Of a stretch of 49,992 nucleotides of DNA, positions 42,618 to 49,869 are shown piece by piece. This DNA is from Bacteroidota bacterium (GTDB lineage: Bacteria > Bacteroidota > Ignavibacteria > UBA10030 > UBA8401). The stretch's first letter is position 1; every line of letters begins with the position of its first letter. Below the pieces are notes generated by a model. That model worked only from the letters and a program-made list of their open reading frames with translations. It ran no database searches and had not been told where the DNA came from. The DNA lies in NCBI GenBank assembly GCA_020052095.1, contig JAGVPT010000217.1:1-49992 (forward strand), written 5' to 3'. The position numbers were made by a program, and so were the translations under genes.

Positions 42618-44018
42618 ATGAAATCTTTCGCTCTCGCAATTATGCTCTTCCTCTTCAGTCTCCAAAGCTATTCACTTGACGGTCCCAGCACAAATGTCGC
42701 ATCGCGATTTCGCATCAATGCGGATATTGCGAGGTTTCGGGGAGATTCGTCGAATGTCTACGTTGAAGTATATTATGCATTTGACGTCTCGCAATTGGTT
42801 TTTGTCAAAGCGGGCAATGCGCTTCAGAGTGAAGTTGTGATGGATGTTTATTTTAAGCGATCTGCGAACGATTCGATTGTGGCGAGACAAGCATGGCGAA
42901 TTCCGTTCAGCACTTCCGATTCTTCCGTTCTTCAAACATCCCGATTTTATGTCGATGTTCTCGGTTTTCTCATGAAACCGGACATTTACCGCTTGTATGT
43001 GGTCGGTAGAGACACAAACGATGTGGCCCGGCGCGACAGTTTCTCACTCGTCCTTGACCTTCAGCCGATTGAAAATAGGCAGATTTCTCTCAGCGACATC
43101 GAATTGTGCACATCGATCATTTCAGTCGAAAAAGATTCGGTTAGCAGGTTCGTCAAGAATACGTACGAGGTGAAACCGAATCCATCGCGACTCTTCGGGG
43201 CAACGCAGCCGGTCATCTTCTACTACATCGAATCGTACAACCTATTGAAGAATAAATCCTCGAATTATTACACGAAGATCGTCGTGCTAAATTCGATCGG
43301 TAAGGAAGTCCTGACGCACGAAAGAATAAAGCGGCGTGCGAACGAGTCCAATGTCGAGGTGGGTACGTTGAAGGTGAATACACTCAGGACGGGAGCATAT
43401 ATCCTCAGCTTCAATGTGATTGATTCGGTCGACAATTCCAGCTACACATCGACCAAGAAATTCTTTATTTACAACCCGTCCCTCCCCATGGACTCGCTCA
43501 CGACAGGAACGCAGGGCTCTGTGATCGCGAGCGAATATGCTACGATGTCCGAAGCCGAATTGGACCGCGAATTTGAGATGGTGCGATACATAGCAACGAG
43601 GGAGGAGCTTGCGCAATACAAGAACATCAAGGCGGTTGAAGCAAAACGGAAGACATTATTTGATTTTTGGAATAAACGGGATGGCGACCCGGGTGCGCCG
43701 GTCAATATCCAGAAAACGGAATATTTCAAGCGTGTCGATTATTGCAGCAACCACTTCAAAACCGGATTTAGGGAAGGATGGAAGACGGATCGCGGTCGTG
43801 TTTTCATCGTCTACGGACCGCCCGACGAAGTCGAACGTCATGCGAATGAAGTCGACACGAAACCGTACGAAGTCTGGCTCTACAATTCGATCCAGGGAGG
43901 AGTTCAGTTTATCTTTGGTGACAGGTCGGGATTCTCTGACTATGTGTTGCTCCACTCGACGCATCGGGAAGAACTGCACGACGAGAACTGGATGCGTCAA
44001 ATCCAAGTACAACAATAG
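42618..44018 (+). CDS. GWxTD domain-containing secreted protein
   Basis: A 466-aa exported protein (MKSFALAIMLFLFSLQSYS signal peptide). The C-terminal domain has the name-giving motif GWKTDRGRVFIVYGPPDE near residue 395, followed by YEVWLYN and the FIFGDRSGFSDY block. The N-terminal 280 residues are beta-rich (ADIARFRGDSSNVYVEVYYAFD). GWxTD proteins are frequent in Acidobacteria and in FCB bacteria, and their role is unknown. The gene has its own promoter and terminator, so it is a single-gene transcript. The last 410 bp overlap in another frame with a long upstream extension of the next gene, which I regard as a shadow. Confidence 0.88.
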   Translation: MKSFALAIMLFLFSLQSYSLDGPSTNVASRFRINADIARFRGDSSNVYVEVYYAFDVSQLVFVKAGNALQSEVVMDVYFKRSANDSIVARQAWRIPFSTSDSSVLQTSRFYVDVLGFLMKPDIYRLYVVGRDTNDVARRDSFSLVLDLQPIENRQISLSDIELCTSIISVEKDSVSRFVKNTYEVKPNPSRLFGATQPVIFYYIESYNLLKNKSSNYYTKIVVLNSIGKEVLTHERIKRRANESNVEVGTLKVNTLRTGAYILSFNVIDSVDNSSYTSTKKFFIYNPSLPMDSLTTGTQGSVIASEYATMSEAELDREFEMVRYIATREELAQYKNIKAVEAKRKTLFDFWNKRDGDPGAPVNIQKTEYFKRVDYCSNHFKTGFREGWKTDRGRVFIVYGPPDEVERHANEVDTKPYEVWLYNSIQGGVQFIFGDRSGFSDYVLLHSTHREELHDENWMRQIQVQQ

Positions 44019-44050
44019 GGAATTGATCTTCACAGTCACTCTCCCAGACG

Positions 44051-44080
44051 CTCCGGCCCCTTTGGCCGGAGTTCTTTTTC
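44051..44080 (+). terminator. Rho-independent terminator of the GWxTD gene
   Basis: CTCCGGCC and GGCCGGAG form a perfect 8-bp GC-rich stem with a CCTTT loop, followed by TTCTTTTTC. It lies 32 bp after the stop and 18 bp before the next gene's ATG. Confidence 0.9.
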
Positions 44081-44097
44081 ATGCTCAACGGCTCGTT

Positions 44098-45954
44098 ATG
44101 GTACATCGGACATCCTTACTTCTTTTCTTTTTCTCCTTGTATATTGCGTCTGTTCATCAACTCGCAGCGCAAACGTCACAGTTCACCGACGTCCCGCTTG
44201 CGAAGGTGAAGGATAGAATTATAACGAGAAAGGAGTTCGTTTCACGCTATGAACTCGCGCCAATGCTCGAGCGCACAATTGCATCCCAGGCATCCTCGAA
44301 TAAGATGCGGTTTCTGATCAGCATGATCGCAGAAAAGCTCCTCGTGCAAGAAGCGACCGAGAGGGGACTCCTCACAGACTCACTATATCAGCTTTCCGTC
44401 AGTAGCGTCGAACGGTTATTCGTTCGGGATGAGCTGTACCGTCGAGAGGTAAGTAACAAAATCCGGATATCGGCAGCTGAAATTGCAGAGGCGATTCGAG
44501 CATCCCAGGTGGACTACAAAGTCTATTTCCTTTTCGCGTCAACAAAAGAGGGGTCCGATTTCTTAGCACAGCAATTGCGGCAGGGGAAACAATTGGAAAC
44601 AATGAGTTTTTCTCCGGATATGACTAAGCAATTCGAAGGGCCCGATTCGGCGATTGCCCGTTGGGGCGAAGTCGACGAGCGCATGGAGAAAGTGATTTAT
44701 CGCATGAAACTGGGCCAAACATCAGAGCCGATCAAATTGGATGATGGATACTACATCGTGAAACTCATGGGCAAAAGTGTCACAATCCTTGAAGGAGATC
44801 ATGATCGAAAAGATCTGCGCGATCGGGTGGAGAAAATATTGCGGAAACGAAAGGAACAGAAGCGCATGTTTGAATATATGTCCGAAACATTGAAGACGGA
44901 AAAGGCGCAGGCGAATGCAAAAATCTTTCGTGAGGTCACATCCGCGATTGCTTCTCTACAACAAGATGTTCCCGCCCGCGACACGGCGAAGCAATTTATC
45001 TTGACTGCTTCATTCGCCGATTCAATCAGAGAAAAAATGAAGTCCGTGTGGGATTCCGTTTTTGTTCTGTTTCCGCATACACAGTGGACATTGGGCGAAA
45101 CGATAGAGAAAATGTCAGTCTCGCGATTCTACGTGGACAATCCGACTCCGATCCGGATCCGGAAAGCATTCGATCAACGCTTACGCGATCTGATCGATCA
45201 GGAACATCTCACTCAGCGAGGCTATCGGAACAAATTGAATCTTTCTGAAGCAGTCCGGCGCGATCTCGCGGTCTGGCGTGATTATCTCTTGGCCGACAGG
45301 TTCCGGCAAGTCTATCGCGATACTGTTTCGGTTTCGCCTGCAGACATTAAAAGGCTTATCTCATTTTATCACGCCGACGAAGCAAACGGCATTCTGGTTA
45401 AATTCCGGCATATTGTCGTCGATAGTCTTAGGACTGCGTTAGAAGTCACGGAGAAATTGCGGGGCGGCGTCCCGTTTACAGATCTCATGTACCGTTATTC
45501 AAACGACGAACCTTCATTGCGATCGATTGGGAAGGAAGAATATTTCGCCCTTTCCTCGATAGGTTCACTTCAAAAGATCATCGACAGCTTGAACACAAAT
45601 GAATATTCCGAACCCTTCCAAACAAATGACGGATACGAAATAGTATATCTTCTCGACCGCAAATTTTCGACCCTTCGCGGAAAAGATACGCTTTTATTAT
45701 CCGATCAGGAGGCGCAGACCGAGATCCGAAAAGGAAAGTGGCAAGCATTTTTGAATCAATCTCTTGGCAAGTATGCAAATAAGTACGATGTCGAGATTTA
45801 CAGGAAGAATCTTGAAGCAACCGAACTCACGCATATTCCAGCGATGGTCTATCGATTCCTCGGATTTGGAGGCAGGATGTTCGCAGCACCGTTTCTCGAT
45901 ATACAACTGGAATGGATCAATAATTGGGACAGAAAAGATGCGGTGCTGCCCTGA
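44098..45954 (+). CDS. SurA/PpiC-like periplasmic chaperone and prolyl isomerase
   Basis: A 618-aa exported protein. ATG 44098 opens on a signal peptide (MVHRTSLLLFFFSLYIASVHQLAAQ); the open frame extends upstream to 43609, but that part overlaps the GWxTD gene and the terminator. An N-terminal SurA-like region (VKDRIITRKEFVSRYEL ... LLVQEATERGLL) precedes a parvulin-like domain at about 140-225 (YKVYFLFASTKEGSDF ... GQTSEPIKLDDGYYIVKLMGK), and a second lies at about 425-525 (VKFRHIVVDSLRTALEV ... FTDLMYRYSNDEPSL ... SEPFQTNDGYEIVYLLDR). It is a relative, but not a close copy, of the isomerase at 3032, and likely a general outer-membrane protein chaperone. Since a terminator sits directly before its start, its promoter must lie within or upstream of the preceding gene's end; none was found. 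Confidence 0.85.
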   Translation: MVHRTSLLLFFFSLYIASVHQLAAQTSQFTDVPLAKVKDRIITRKEFVSRYELAPMLERTIASQASSNKMRFLISMIAEKLLVQEATERGLLTDSLYQLSVSSVERLFVRDELYRREVSNKIRISAAEIAEAIRASQVDYKVYFLFASTKEGSDFLAQQLRQGKQLETMSFSPDMTKQFEGPDSAIARWGEVDERMEKVIYRMKLGQTSEPIKLDDGYYIVKLMGKSVTILEGDHDRKDLRDRVEKILRKRKEQKRMFEYMSETLKTEKAQANAKIFREVTSAIASLQQDVPARDTAKQFILTASFADSIREKMKSVWDSVFVLFPHTQWTLGETIEKMSVSRFYVDNPTPIRIRKAFDQRLRDLIDQEHLTQRGYRNKLNLSEAVRRDLAVWRDYLLADRFRQVYRDTVSVSPADIKRLISFYHADEANGILVKFRHIVVDSLRTALEVTEKLRGGVPFTDLMYRYSNDEPSLRSIGKEEYFALSSIGSLQKIIDSLNTNEYSEPFQTNDGYEIVYLLDRKFSTLRGKDTLLLSDQEAQTEIRKGKWQAFLNQSLGKYANKYDVEIYRKNLEATELTHIPAMVYRFLGFGGRMFAAPFLDIQLEWINNWDRKDAVLP

Positions 45955-45985
45955 GCAATCCGATTGCTTGAAGCAATCGGATTGC
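45955..45985. repeat. Intergenic hairpin, family member B
   Basis: GCAATCCGATTGCTT and AAGCAATCGGATTGC are perfect 15-nt reverse complements around a single G, starting immediately after the stop codon. It shares its core with the hairpin at 11236-11264, 35 kb away, so the two appear to belong to one dispersed family. No T-run follows. Confidence 0.8.
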
Positions 45986-46144
45986 TGGTTGCGGAGGTTC
46001 TCACGCACCTGTCCGCCTGTGGTGGAGAGCATGAGTCCGAGATCCGAAAATGCTTCGAGAGAGATCAAACGTGATTCTTCGTTGGTGTCTGACATTCTTT
46101 GAGACAAAAAGATCCTCGAGGATGGATCCCATCTTCTCGTTAAG

Positions 46145-46204
46145 CACCACCGCTTAGTCCCCTCCTCATTGAGGAGGGGAAAGCGCGAAGCGCAGGGGTG
46201 GTGG
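46145..46204 (+). repeat. Palindromic intergenic repeat, copy C
   Basis: TCCCCTCCTCA (46158-46168) and TGAGGAGGGGA (46170-46180) form a perfect inner stem. CACCACC (46145-46151) pairs with GGTGGTG (46197-46203), and GCTT with AAGC. It shares AGTCCCCTC...GAGGGGA...AGGGGTG with copies A and B near 31 kb. Confidence 0.75.
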
Positions 46205-46284
46205 CAAACGATCCCGGCAGCGTCTTACTATGCTTGGGACAGAGAGAGTCTCGTTGGTTGCCCTGTCGAAGCCTCAAGGAAGCT

Positions 46285-46678
46285 GTTACTTTCTTTCCGA
46301 GAAAGAAAGTAACCAAAGAAATCTTGTCGAAATCGTAACGCACGGATTCAATCCCAACCGCACATGCCGCCAATTTCGGTGCGGCAAGAGGGGTGAGATC
46401 CGACACATTCAAGGTGAGCACCGAAATTGAAACCCTTCGATTGAATCTTTCCCCCTCACGCATCCGACGATTTCGACGTGACCAGAACAATGCTGCGCTG
46501 ATAAGTTCGGAATCGGCGGCAATGTGCGAGGAGGGCGATGCGTGCGTTAAGAAAACGGCAGGCATGTGGGGAAGGTGTGCGTGAGCCGTTTTCTTCGGCA
46601 TGCGCGGTGGCAAGCATCGCAAGGGTTCCGATTCCGAAAGGCTCTCTTTGCTTCTTTCTCTGGCCTCAGAGAAAGAAG
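46285..46678. repeat. Nested inverted-repeat block
   Basis: Five pairs of complementary arms: GTTACTTTCTTTC 46285-46297 with 46301-46313 (13 bp, 3-nt loop); GTCGAAATCGT 46326-46336 with 46467-46477; CGCACATGCCGCC 46359-46371 with GGCGGCAATGTGCG 46515-46528 (one bulge); AAGAAAACGGC 46549-46559 with 46585-46595; and CTTCTTTCTCTG 46651-46662 with 46667-46678. Terminal hairpins with similar AAAGAAAG/AGAAAGAAG stems bound the block like ends of a non-coding mobile element or a structured RNA. Confidence 0.65.
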
Positions 46679-46727
46679 AGAGCAGTTAGGCTCCTCGAAC
46701 TGAGCCACCGCCGATCCTGTGGTAAAC

Positions 46728-46756
46728 TTGATTTATATAAGAAATTTGCGTATACT
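46728..46756 (+). promoter_or_regulatory. Sigma-70 promoter of the pyr operon
   Basis: TTGATT (46728-46733) and TATACT (46751-46756) with an exact 17-nt spacer. The predicted start of transcription is near 46763, giving a leader of about 150 nt before pyrR. Confidence 0.75.
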
Positions 46757-46782
46757 GATGCAATGAAATTCATCCTTTAACT

Positions 46783-46887
46783 CTATCCTGTGAGATAGGA
46801 AAGGAAAGGCAATGAAGAGAACCGTTCTCCGCAATATCCCTGCTCAAGGTATGAACCCCCGTTCAATTATGAATTGGGGTTTTTCTT
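46783..46887 (+). promoter_or_regulatory. PyrR-type transcription attenuator in the pyr leader
   Basis: The RNA-binding element is the hairpin CTATC-CTGTGA-GATAG (46783-46798), followed by GAAAGGAAAGG. It resembles the PyrR anti-antiterminator loop core UCCxGAGAG known from Bacillus pyr leaders. A second small hairpin GAGAAC/CGTTCTC lies at 46817-46829. The terminator is AACCCC (46854-46859) with GGGGTT (46876-46881), an inner TTCA/TGAA pairing and a following TTTCTTT. UMP-bound PyrR would favour termination, lowering expression when pyrimidines suffice. The adjacent gene encodes PyrR itself, which supports the assignment. The exact antiterminator pairing was not resolved. Confidence 0.75.
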
Positions 46888-46922
46888 TGTACTCACCTCA
46901 TCGCTCATCTACCTATGACTAA
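46812..46922 (+). CDS. Possible leader peptide overlapping the pyrR start
   Basis: A 36-codon open frame starts at an ATG preceded by GGAAAGG, runs through the attenuator terminator, and stops at 46920-46922, overlapping the pyrR ATG (46915). The pyrR start has no Shine-Dalgarno sequence, so translational coupling through this frame is plausible. The peptide itself (MKRTVLRNIPAQGMNPRS...) resembles nothing I recognise. It could be a by-product of the leader RNA. Confidence 0.35.
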   Translation: MKRTVLRNIPAQGMNPRSIMNWGFSLYSPHRSSTYD

Positions 46923-47472
46923 CTCACGAAAAATACTCGATGCGCCTGATTTTATCCGGACAGTGAACCGTCTTTCGCACGAAATCGTCGAACGGAATCG
47001 TGGGGCATCATCCATCGGAATCGTCGGCATTAGGACCAGAGGAGATTATCTCGCCCGTCGGATAGCTTCCGCCATCGCCTCGATGGAAAAAGTCGCCGTG
47101 CCGATCGGAACGCTTGACATCACTCTGTATCGGGACGATCTCCGCGGAAAACTTTCACAGCCACGGCTAAATACGACGAATATTCTCTACGATATCGCTG
47201 GGAAAGACATCATTCTTGTTGACGATGTTCTGTTTACGGGGCGGACGGTCCGCGCCGCATTGAACGCTCTCATGGATATCGGCCGGCCGTCCTCGATTCA
47301 ACTCGCTGTTCTCGTCGATCGCGGCCATAGAGAGCTTCCGATTAAAGCCGATTTTGTCGGAAAGAACATCCCAACATCAGTCAATGAAGAAGTCCAAGTC
47401 CATATGACTGAAGTCGACAGAGAAGACAGCGTCTATGTAAAACTTTTGCAATCACCAACGGAGAAAGAATAG
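46915..47472 (+). CDS. pyrR: Bifunctional pyr operon regulator / uracil phosphoribosyltransferase PyrR
   Basis: A 185-aa cytosolic protein. It binds pyr leader RNA in a UMP-dependent way to cause attenuation, and in many species also converts uracil and PRPP to UMP. The PRPP-binding loop DIILVDDVLFTGRTV is at residues 98-112. Other family blocks are GIRTRGDYLARRI, DITLYRDDL and VLVDRGHRELPIKADFVGKNIPTS. The length is normal. It is the first gene of pyrR-pyrB-pyrC and is preceded by a promoter and attenuator. No ribosome site is visible; an overlapping leader frame may supply coupling. Confidence 0.96.
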   Translation: MTNSRKILDAPDFIRTVNRLSHEIVERNRGASSIGIVGIRTRGDYLARRIASAIASMEKVAVPIGTLDITLYRDDLRGKLSQPRLNTTNILYDIAGKDIILVDDVLFTGRTVRAALNALMDIGRPSSIQLAVLVDRGHRELPIKADFVGKNIPTSVNEEVQVHMTEVDREDSVYVKLLQSPTEKE

Positions 47473-47475
47473 TAC

Positions 47476-48396
47476 ATGGGACTCTCATCGCGTCACCTGC
47501 TCGGTCTTGATGGAGCGCCAAAGAGCGACATCGAGCTCATTTTAGAGACCGCGGTCTCGTTCAAAGAGATCCTGGGTCGTCCGATAAAAAAAGTACCGAC
47601 GTTGCAAGGAAAGACAATCGCCAATCTCTTTTTTGAAAGCTCGACGCGCACGCGTATCTCGTTCGAGTTGGCAGAGCGGCGGCTCTCGGCGGATGTGGTG
47701 AATTTTTCGGCTTCGGGCTCCAGCGTCAGCAAGGGAGAGACTTTGAAAGACACGGCCCGCAACATCGAAGCGATGAAGATCGACATGGTCGTCATCCGTC
47801 ACAATGCAGCAGGAACGGCTCATTTCCTGACGCGTGTTGTCCAGGCTGCGGTGCTCAATGCGGGGGACGGCTGTCATGAACATCCGACGCAGGCGTTGTT
47901 GGATATGTACACGCTGAAAGAAAAATTCGGATCGCTTGAAGGATTGCGCGTATGTATTGTCGGGGACATTTCCCACAGCAGGGTTGCACGATCAAATATC
48001 TATGGTTTGCGAACGATGGGGGCAAAAGTGTCGGTCTGTGGTCCGGCAACACTCATCCCAAGAGAAATTGAGAAACTCGGCGTTGAAGTGTACCATCGTA
48101 TCGATGATGTTCTCCCAAAGGTTGATGCGCTGAATGTACTGCGAATACAAATGGAGCGTCAAGCGGGCGGGTTGTTTCCATCACTCCGCGAGTACAACCG
48201 CTTCTTCGGCGTCACGAAAGACCGGCTTGAAAAAATTGACCATCCGATCACGATCATGCATCCGGGGCCAATTAACCGAGACGTTGAACTCTCAGCCGAT
48301 GTTGCGGACGGCCCACATTCAGTTATCCTCGATCAGGTGCTGAACGGCGTGGCGATCAGAATGGCAGTTTTGTACCTCTTGGGCACAACACAGTAG
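47476..48396 (+). CDS. pyrB: Aspartate carbamoyltransferase catalytic subunit
   Basis: A 306-aa enzyme that joins carbamoyl phosphate and aspartate to carbamoyl-aspartate, the committed step of pyrimidine synthesis. The carbamoyl-phosphate motif SSTRTR is at residues 55-60, followed by the SSVSKGETLKDT loop, HPTQALLDMYT, and the C-terminal MHPGPINRDVE with VLNGVAIRMAVL. It starts 3 bp after the pyrR stop. No pyrI regulatory subunit is adjacent, matching the Bacillus-type arrangement in which PyrR does the regulation. Confidence 0.97.
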   Translation: MGLSSRHLLGLDGAPKSDIELILETAVSFKEILGRPIKKVPTLQGKTIANLFFESSTRTRISFELAERRLSADVVNFSASGSSVSKGETLKDTARNIEAMKIDMVVIRHNAAGTAHFLTRVVQAAVLNAGDGCHEHPTQALLDMYTLKEKFGSLEGLRVCIVGDISHSRVARSNIYGLRTMGAKVSVCGPATLIPREIEKLGVEVYHRIDDVLPKVDALNVLRIQMERQAGGLFPSLREYNRFFGVTKDRLEKIDHPITIMHPGPINRDVELSADVADGPHSVILDQVLNGVAIRMAVLYLLGTTQ

Positions 48397-48540
48397 CACC
48401 CTCTTTCCTGGAAATATTCGTAGGGAAATGGCTGATGGTTCAAGAACGATTCAACCAAAAATTCAACAGTAAGTTTATGTTTGTTACGTATTCATTGAGT
48501 GCGCAAGAAAATCTCTTTTCAAAAAAAAATAGGATCTCAC

Positions 48541-49824
48541 ATGCCGAAGAAATATCTCTTACAAGGCGGGCGATTTATTGACCCGTCAACGCACACGGAC
48601 TCTATTCTCGATATCTTGATTGTTGACGGCGTCATCCAATCGATGAAGCCTTCAATCGCGCCCCCGAGTGACTGTGAAGTTATTGACCTTCGCGGAAAGC
48701 TTGTAGCCCCGGGCTTTATTGATATGCATGTCCACTTACGGGAACCGGGATTCGAACACAAGGAGACCATTGAGACTGGAACGCTTTCAGCTGCGCACGG
48801 CGGATTCACAGCGGTGTGCTGCATGCCGAACACGAATCCCGCCATCGATGATGAATCGATCGTTCACTTTGTCCACTCGAAAGGAAAAAATGTGAACAAC
48901 GGCATCGTCGATGTTTTTCCGATCGGGGCTGTGACGAAAGGAAGAAAAGGGAAGGAGCTTTCGTCGATTGCTGAGCTCGTGCAAGCGGGAGCAGTTGGCT
49001 TGAGCGACGATGGAGCACCCGTCTACGATGCAGAAATAATGAGACGCGCACTCGAATACGCGAGCATGTACGATGTGCCGATCATTCAGCATTGCGAAGA
49101 GCCGGCCCTCGTTCAGGGAGGAGTGATGAACGAAGGACTCGTGGCGACAGAATTGGGTATGCCGGGAATTCCTCCTGTTGCTGAGGAGATTATGATCGGA
49201 CGCGACGTGCAATTGACCGAATACACGCGCTCGAGGTATCACGTTGCGCATATAAGTACGGCCGGTTCAGTGGGACTCGTTCGCGACGCGAAGAAAAAGG
49301 GAGTCCGTATCACATGTGAGGTGACGCCGCACCATTTTACGCTAACTGACGATGCCGTCCGTTCCTTCGACACTAATACGAAGATGAATCCGCCCCTGCG
49401 AACGCAGACCGATATTGACGCCATCAAGCTTGGACTTCGCGATGGCACCATCGATGTTATCGCGACGGATCACGCTCCTCATTCGCTCGATGAAAAAGAG
49501 GTCGATTACCTTCAGGCGCCGTTTGGAATTGTCGGATTGGAGACGGCGATCGGACTTGCCATCACGGAACTTGTAGTGACGAAAATCCTGAGTCTGGCTC
49601 AACTGATCGAGAAGTTTTCCACAAATCCAAGAAAAATCATCGGGAGGACTATAGAGACTCGCGAAGGTGAACTCGCTAATCTTACTTTTATGGATCTCGA
49701 TGCAGTTTGGACAGTGAAGACAAGCCGGTTTAAATCCAAATCGAAAAACTCTCCGTTCGAAGAGAGAACATTGAAGGGCAAGGCAATAGGTATCTTCAAT
49801 CACGGCATAGCTTTAGTGTATTAG
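48541..49824 (+). CDS. pyrC: Dihydroorotase
   Basis: A 427-aa zinc amidohydrolase that closes carbamoyl-aspartate to dihydroorotate. The metal site H-x-H is in DMHVHLREPG (residues 61-70), followed by CCMPNTNPAIDD, GLSDDGAPV, PIIQHCEEPAL, ARYHVAHIST-type strand (RYHVAHISTAG), CEVTPHHFTLTDD and the catalytic Asp in IATDHAPHS. This is a class I (long) dihydroorotase. ATG 48541 is preferred over an in-frame GTG at 48499 because MPKKYLLQGGRFID is the usual family start and AGGAT lies just upstream. The gap of 144 bp after pyrB holds no recognisable signal. Confidence 0.96.
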   Translation: MPKKYLLQGGRFIDPSTHTDSILDILIVDGVIQSMKPSIAPPSDCEVIDLRGKLVAPGFIDMHVHLREPGFEHKETIETGTLSAAHGGFTAVCCMPNTNPAIDDESIVHFVHSKGKNVNNGIVDVFPIGAVTKGRKGKELSSIAELVQAGAVGLSDDGAPVYDAEIMRRALEYASMYDVPIIQHCEEPALVQGGVMNEGLVATELGMPGIPPVAEEIMIGRDVQLTEYTRSRYHVAHISTAGSVGLVRDAKKKGVRITCEVTPHHFTLTDDAVRSFDTNTKMNPPLRTQTDIDAIKLGLRDGTIDVIATDHAPHSLDEKEVDYLQAPFGIVGLETAIGLAITELVVTKILSLAQLIEKFSTNPRKIIGRTIETREGELANLTFMDLDAVWTVKTSRFKSKSKNSPFEERTLKGKAIGIFNHGIALVY

Positions 49825-49869
49825 TAGAGAGTTTGATTTTCTTCCCATTTTTGACGATACTGAGGATGC

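Larger units (their letters stand above)
45986..46727. other. Gene-poor, inverted-repeat-rich stretch before the pyr operon
   Basis: About 740 bp with no convincing gene; small open frames on both strands lack ribosome sites and family resemblance. It contains the palindromic element at 46145-46204 and the dense set of inverted repeats at 46285-46678. An ATCCTCGAGGAT palindrome lies near 46111. Confidence 0.75.

Noticed and set aside
43609-44097. Upstream extension of the second SurA-like gene
   Set aside because: It overlaps the GWxTD coding region out of frame, runs through a terminator, and is low-complexity Arg/Ser-rich; the signal peptide at 44098 marks the real start.
46140-46622. 160-codon minus-strand frame before pyrR
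   Set aside because: It lies in the inverted-repeat block, has no ribosome site, and its sequence follows the palindromes; probably not a gene.
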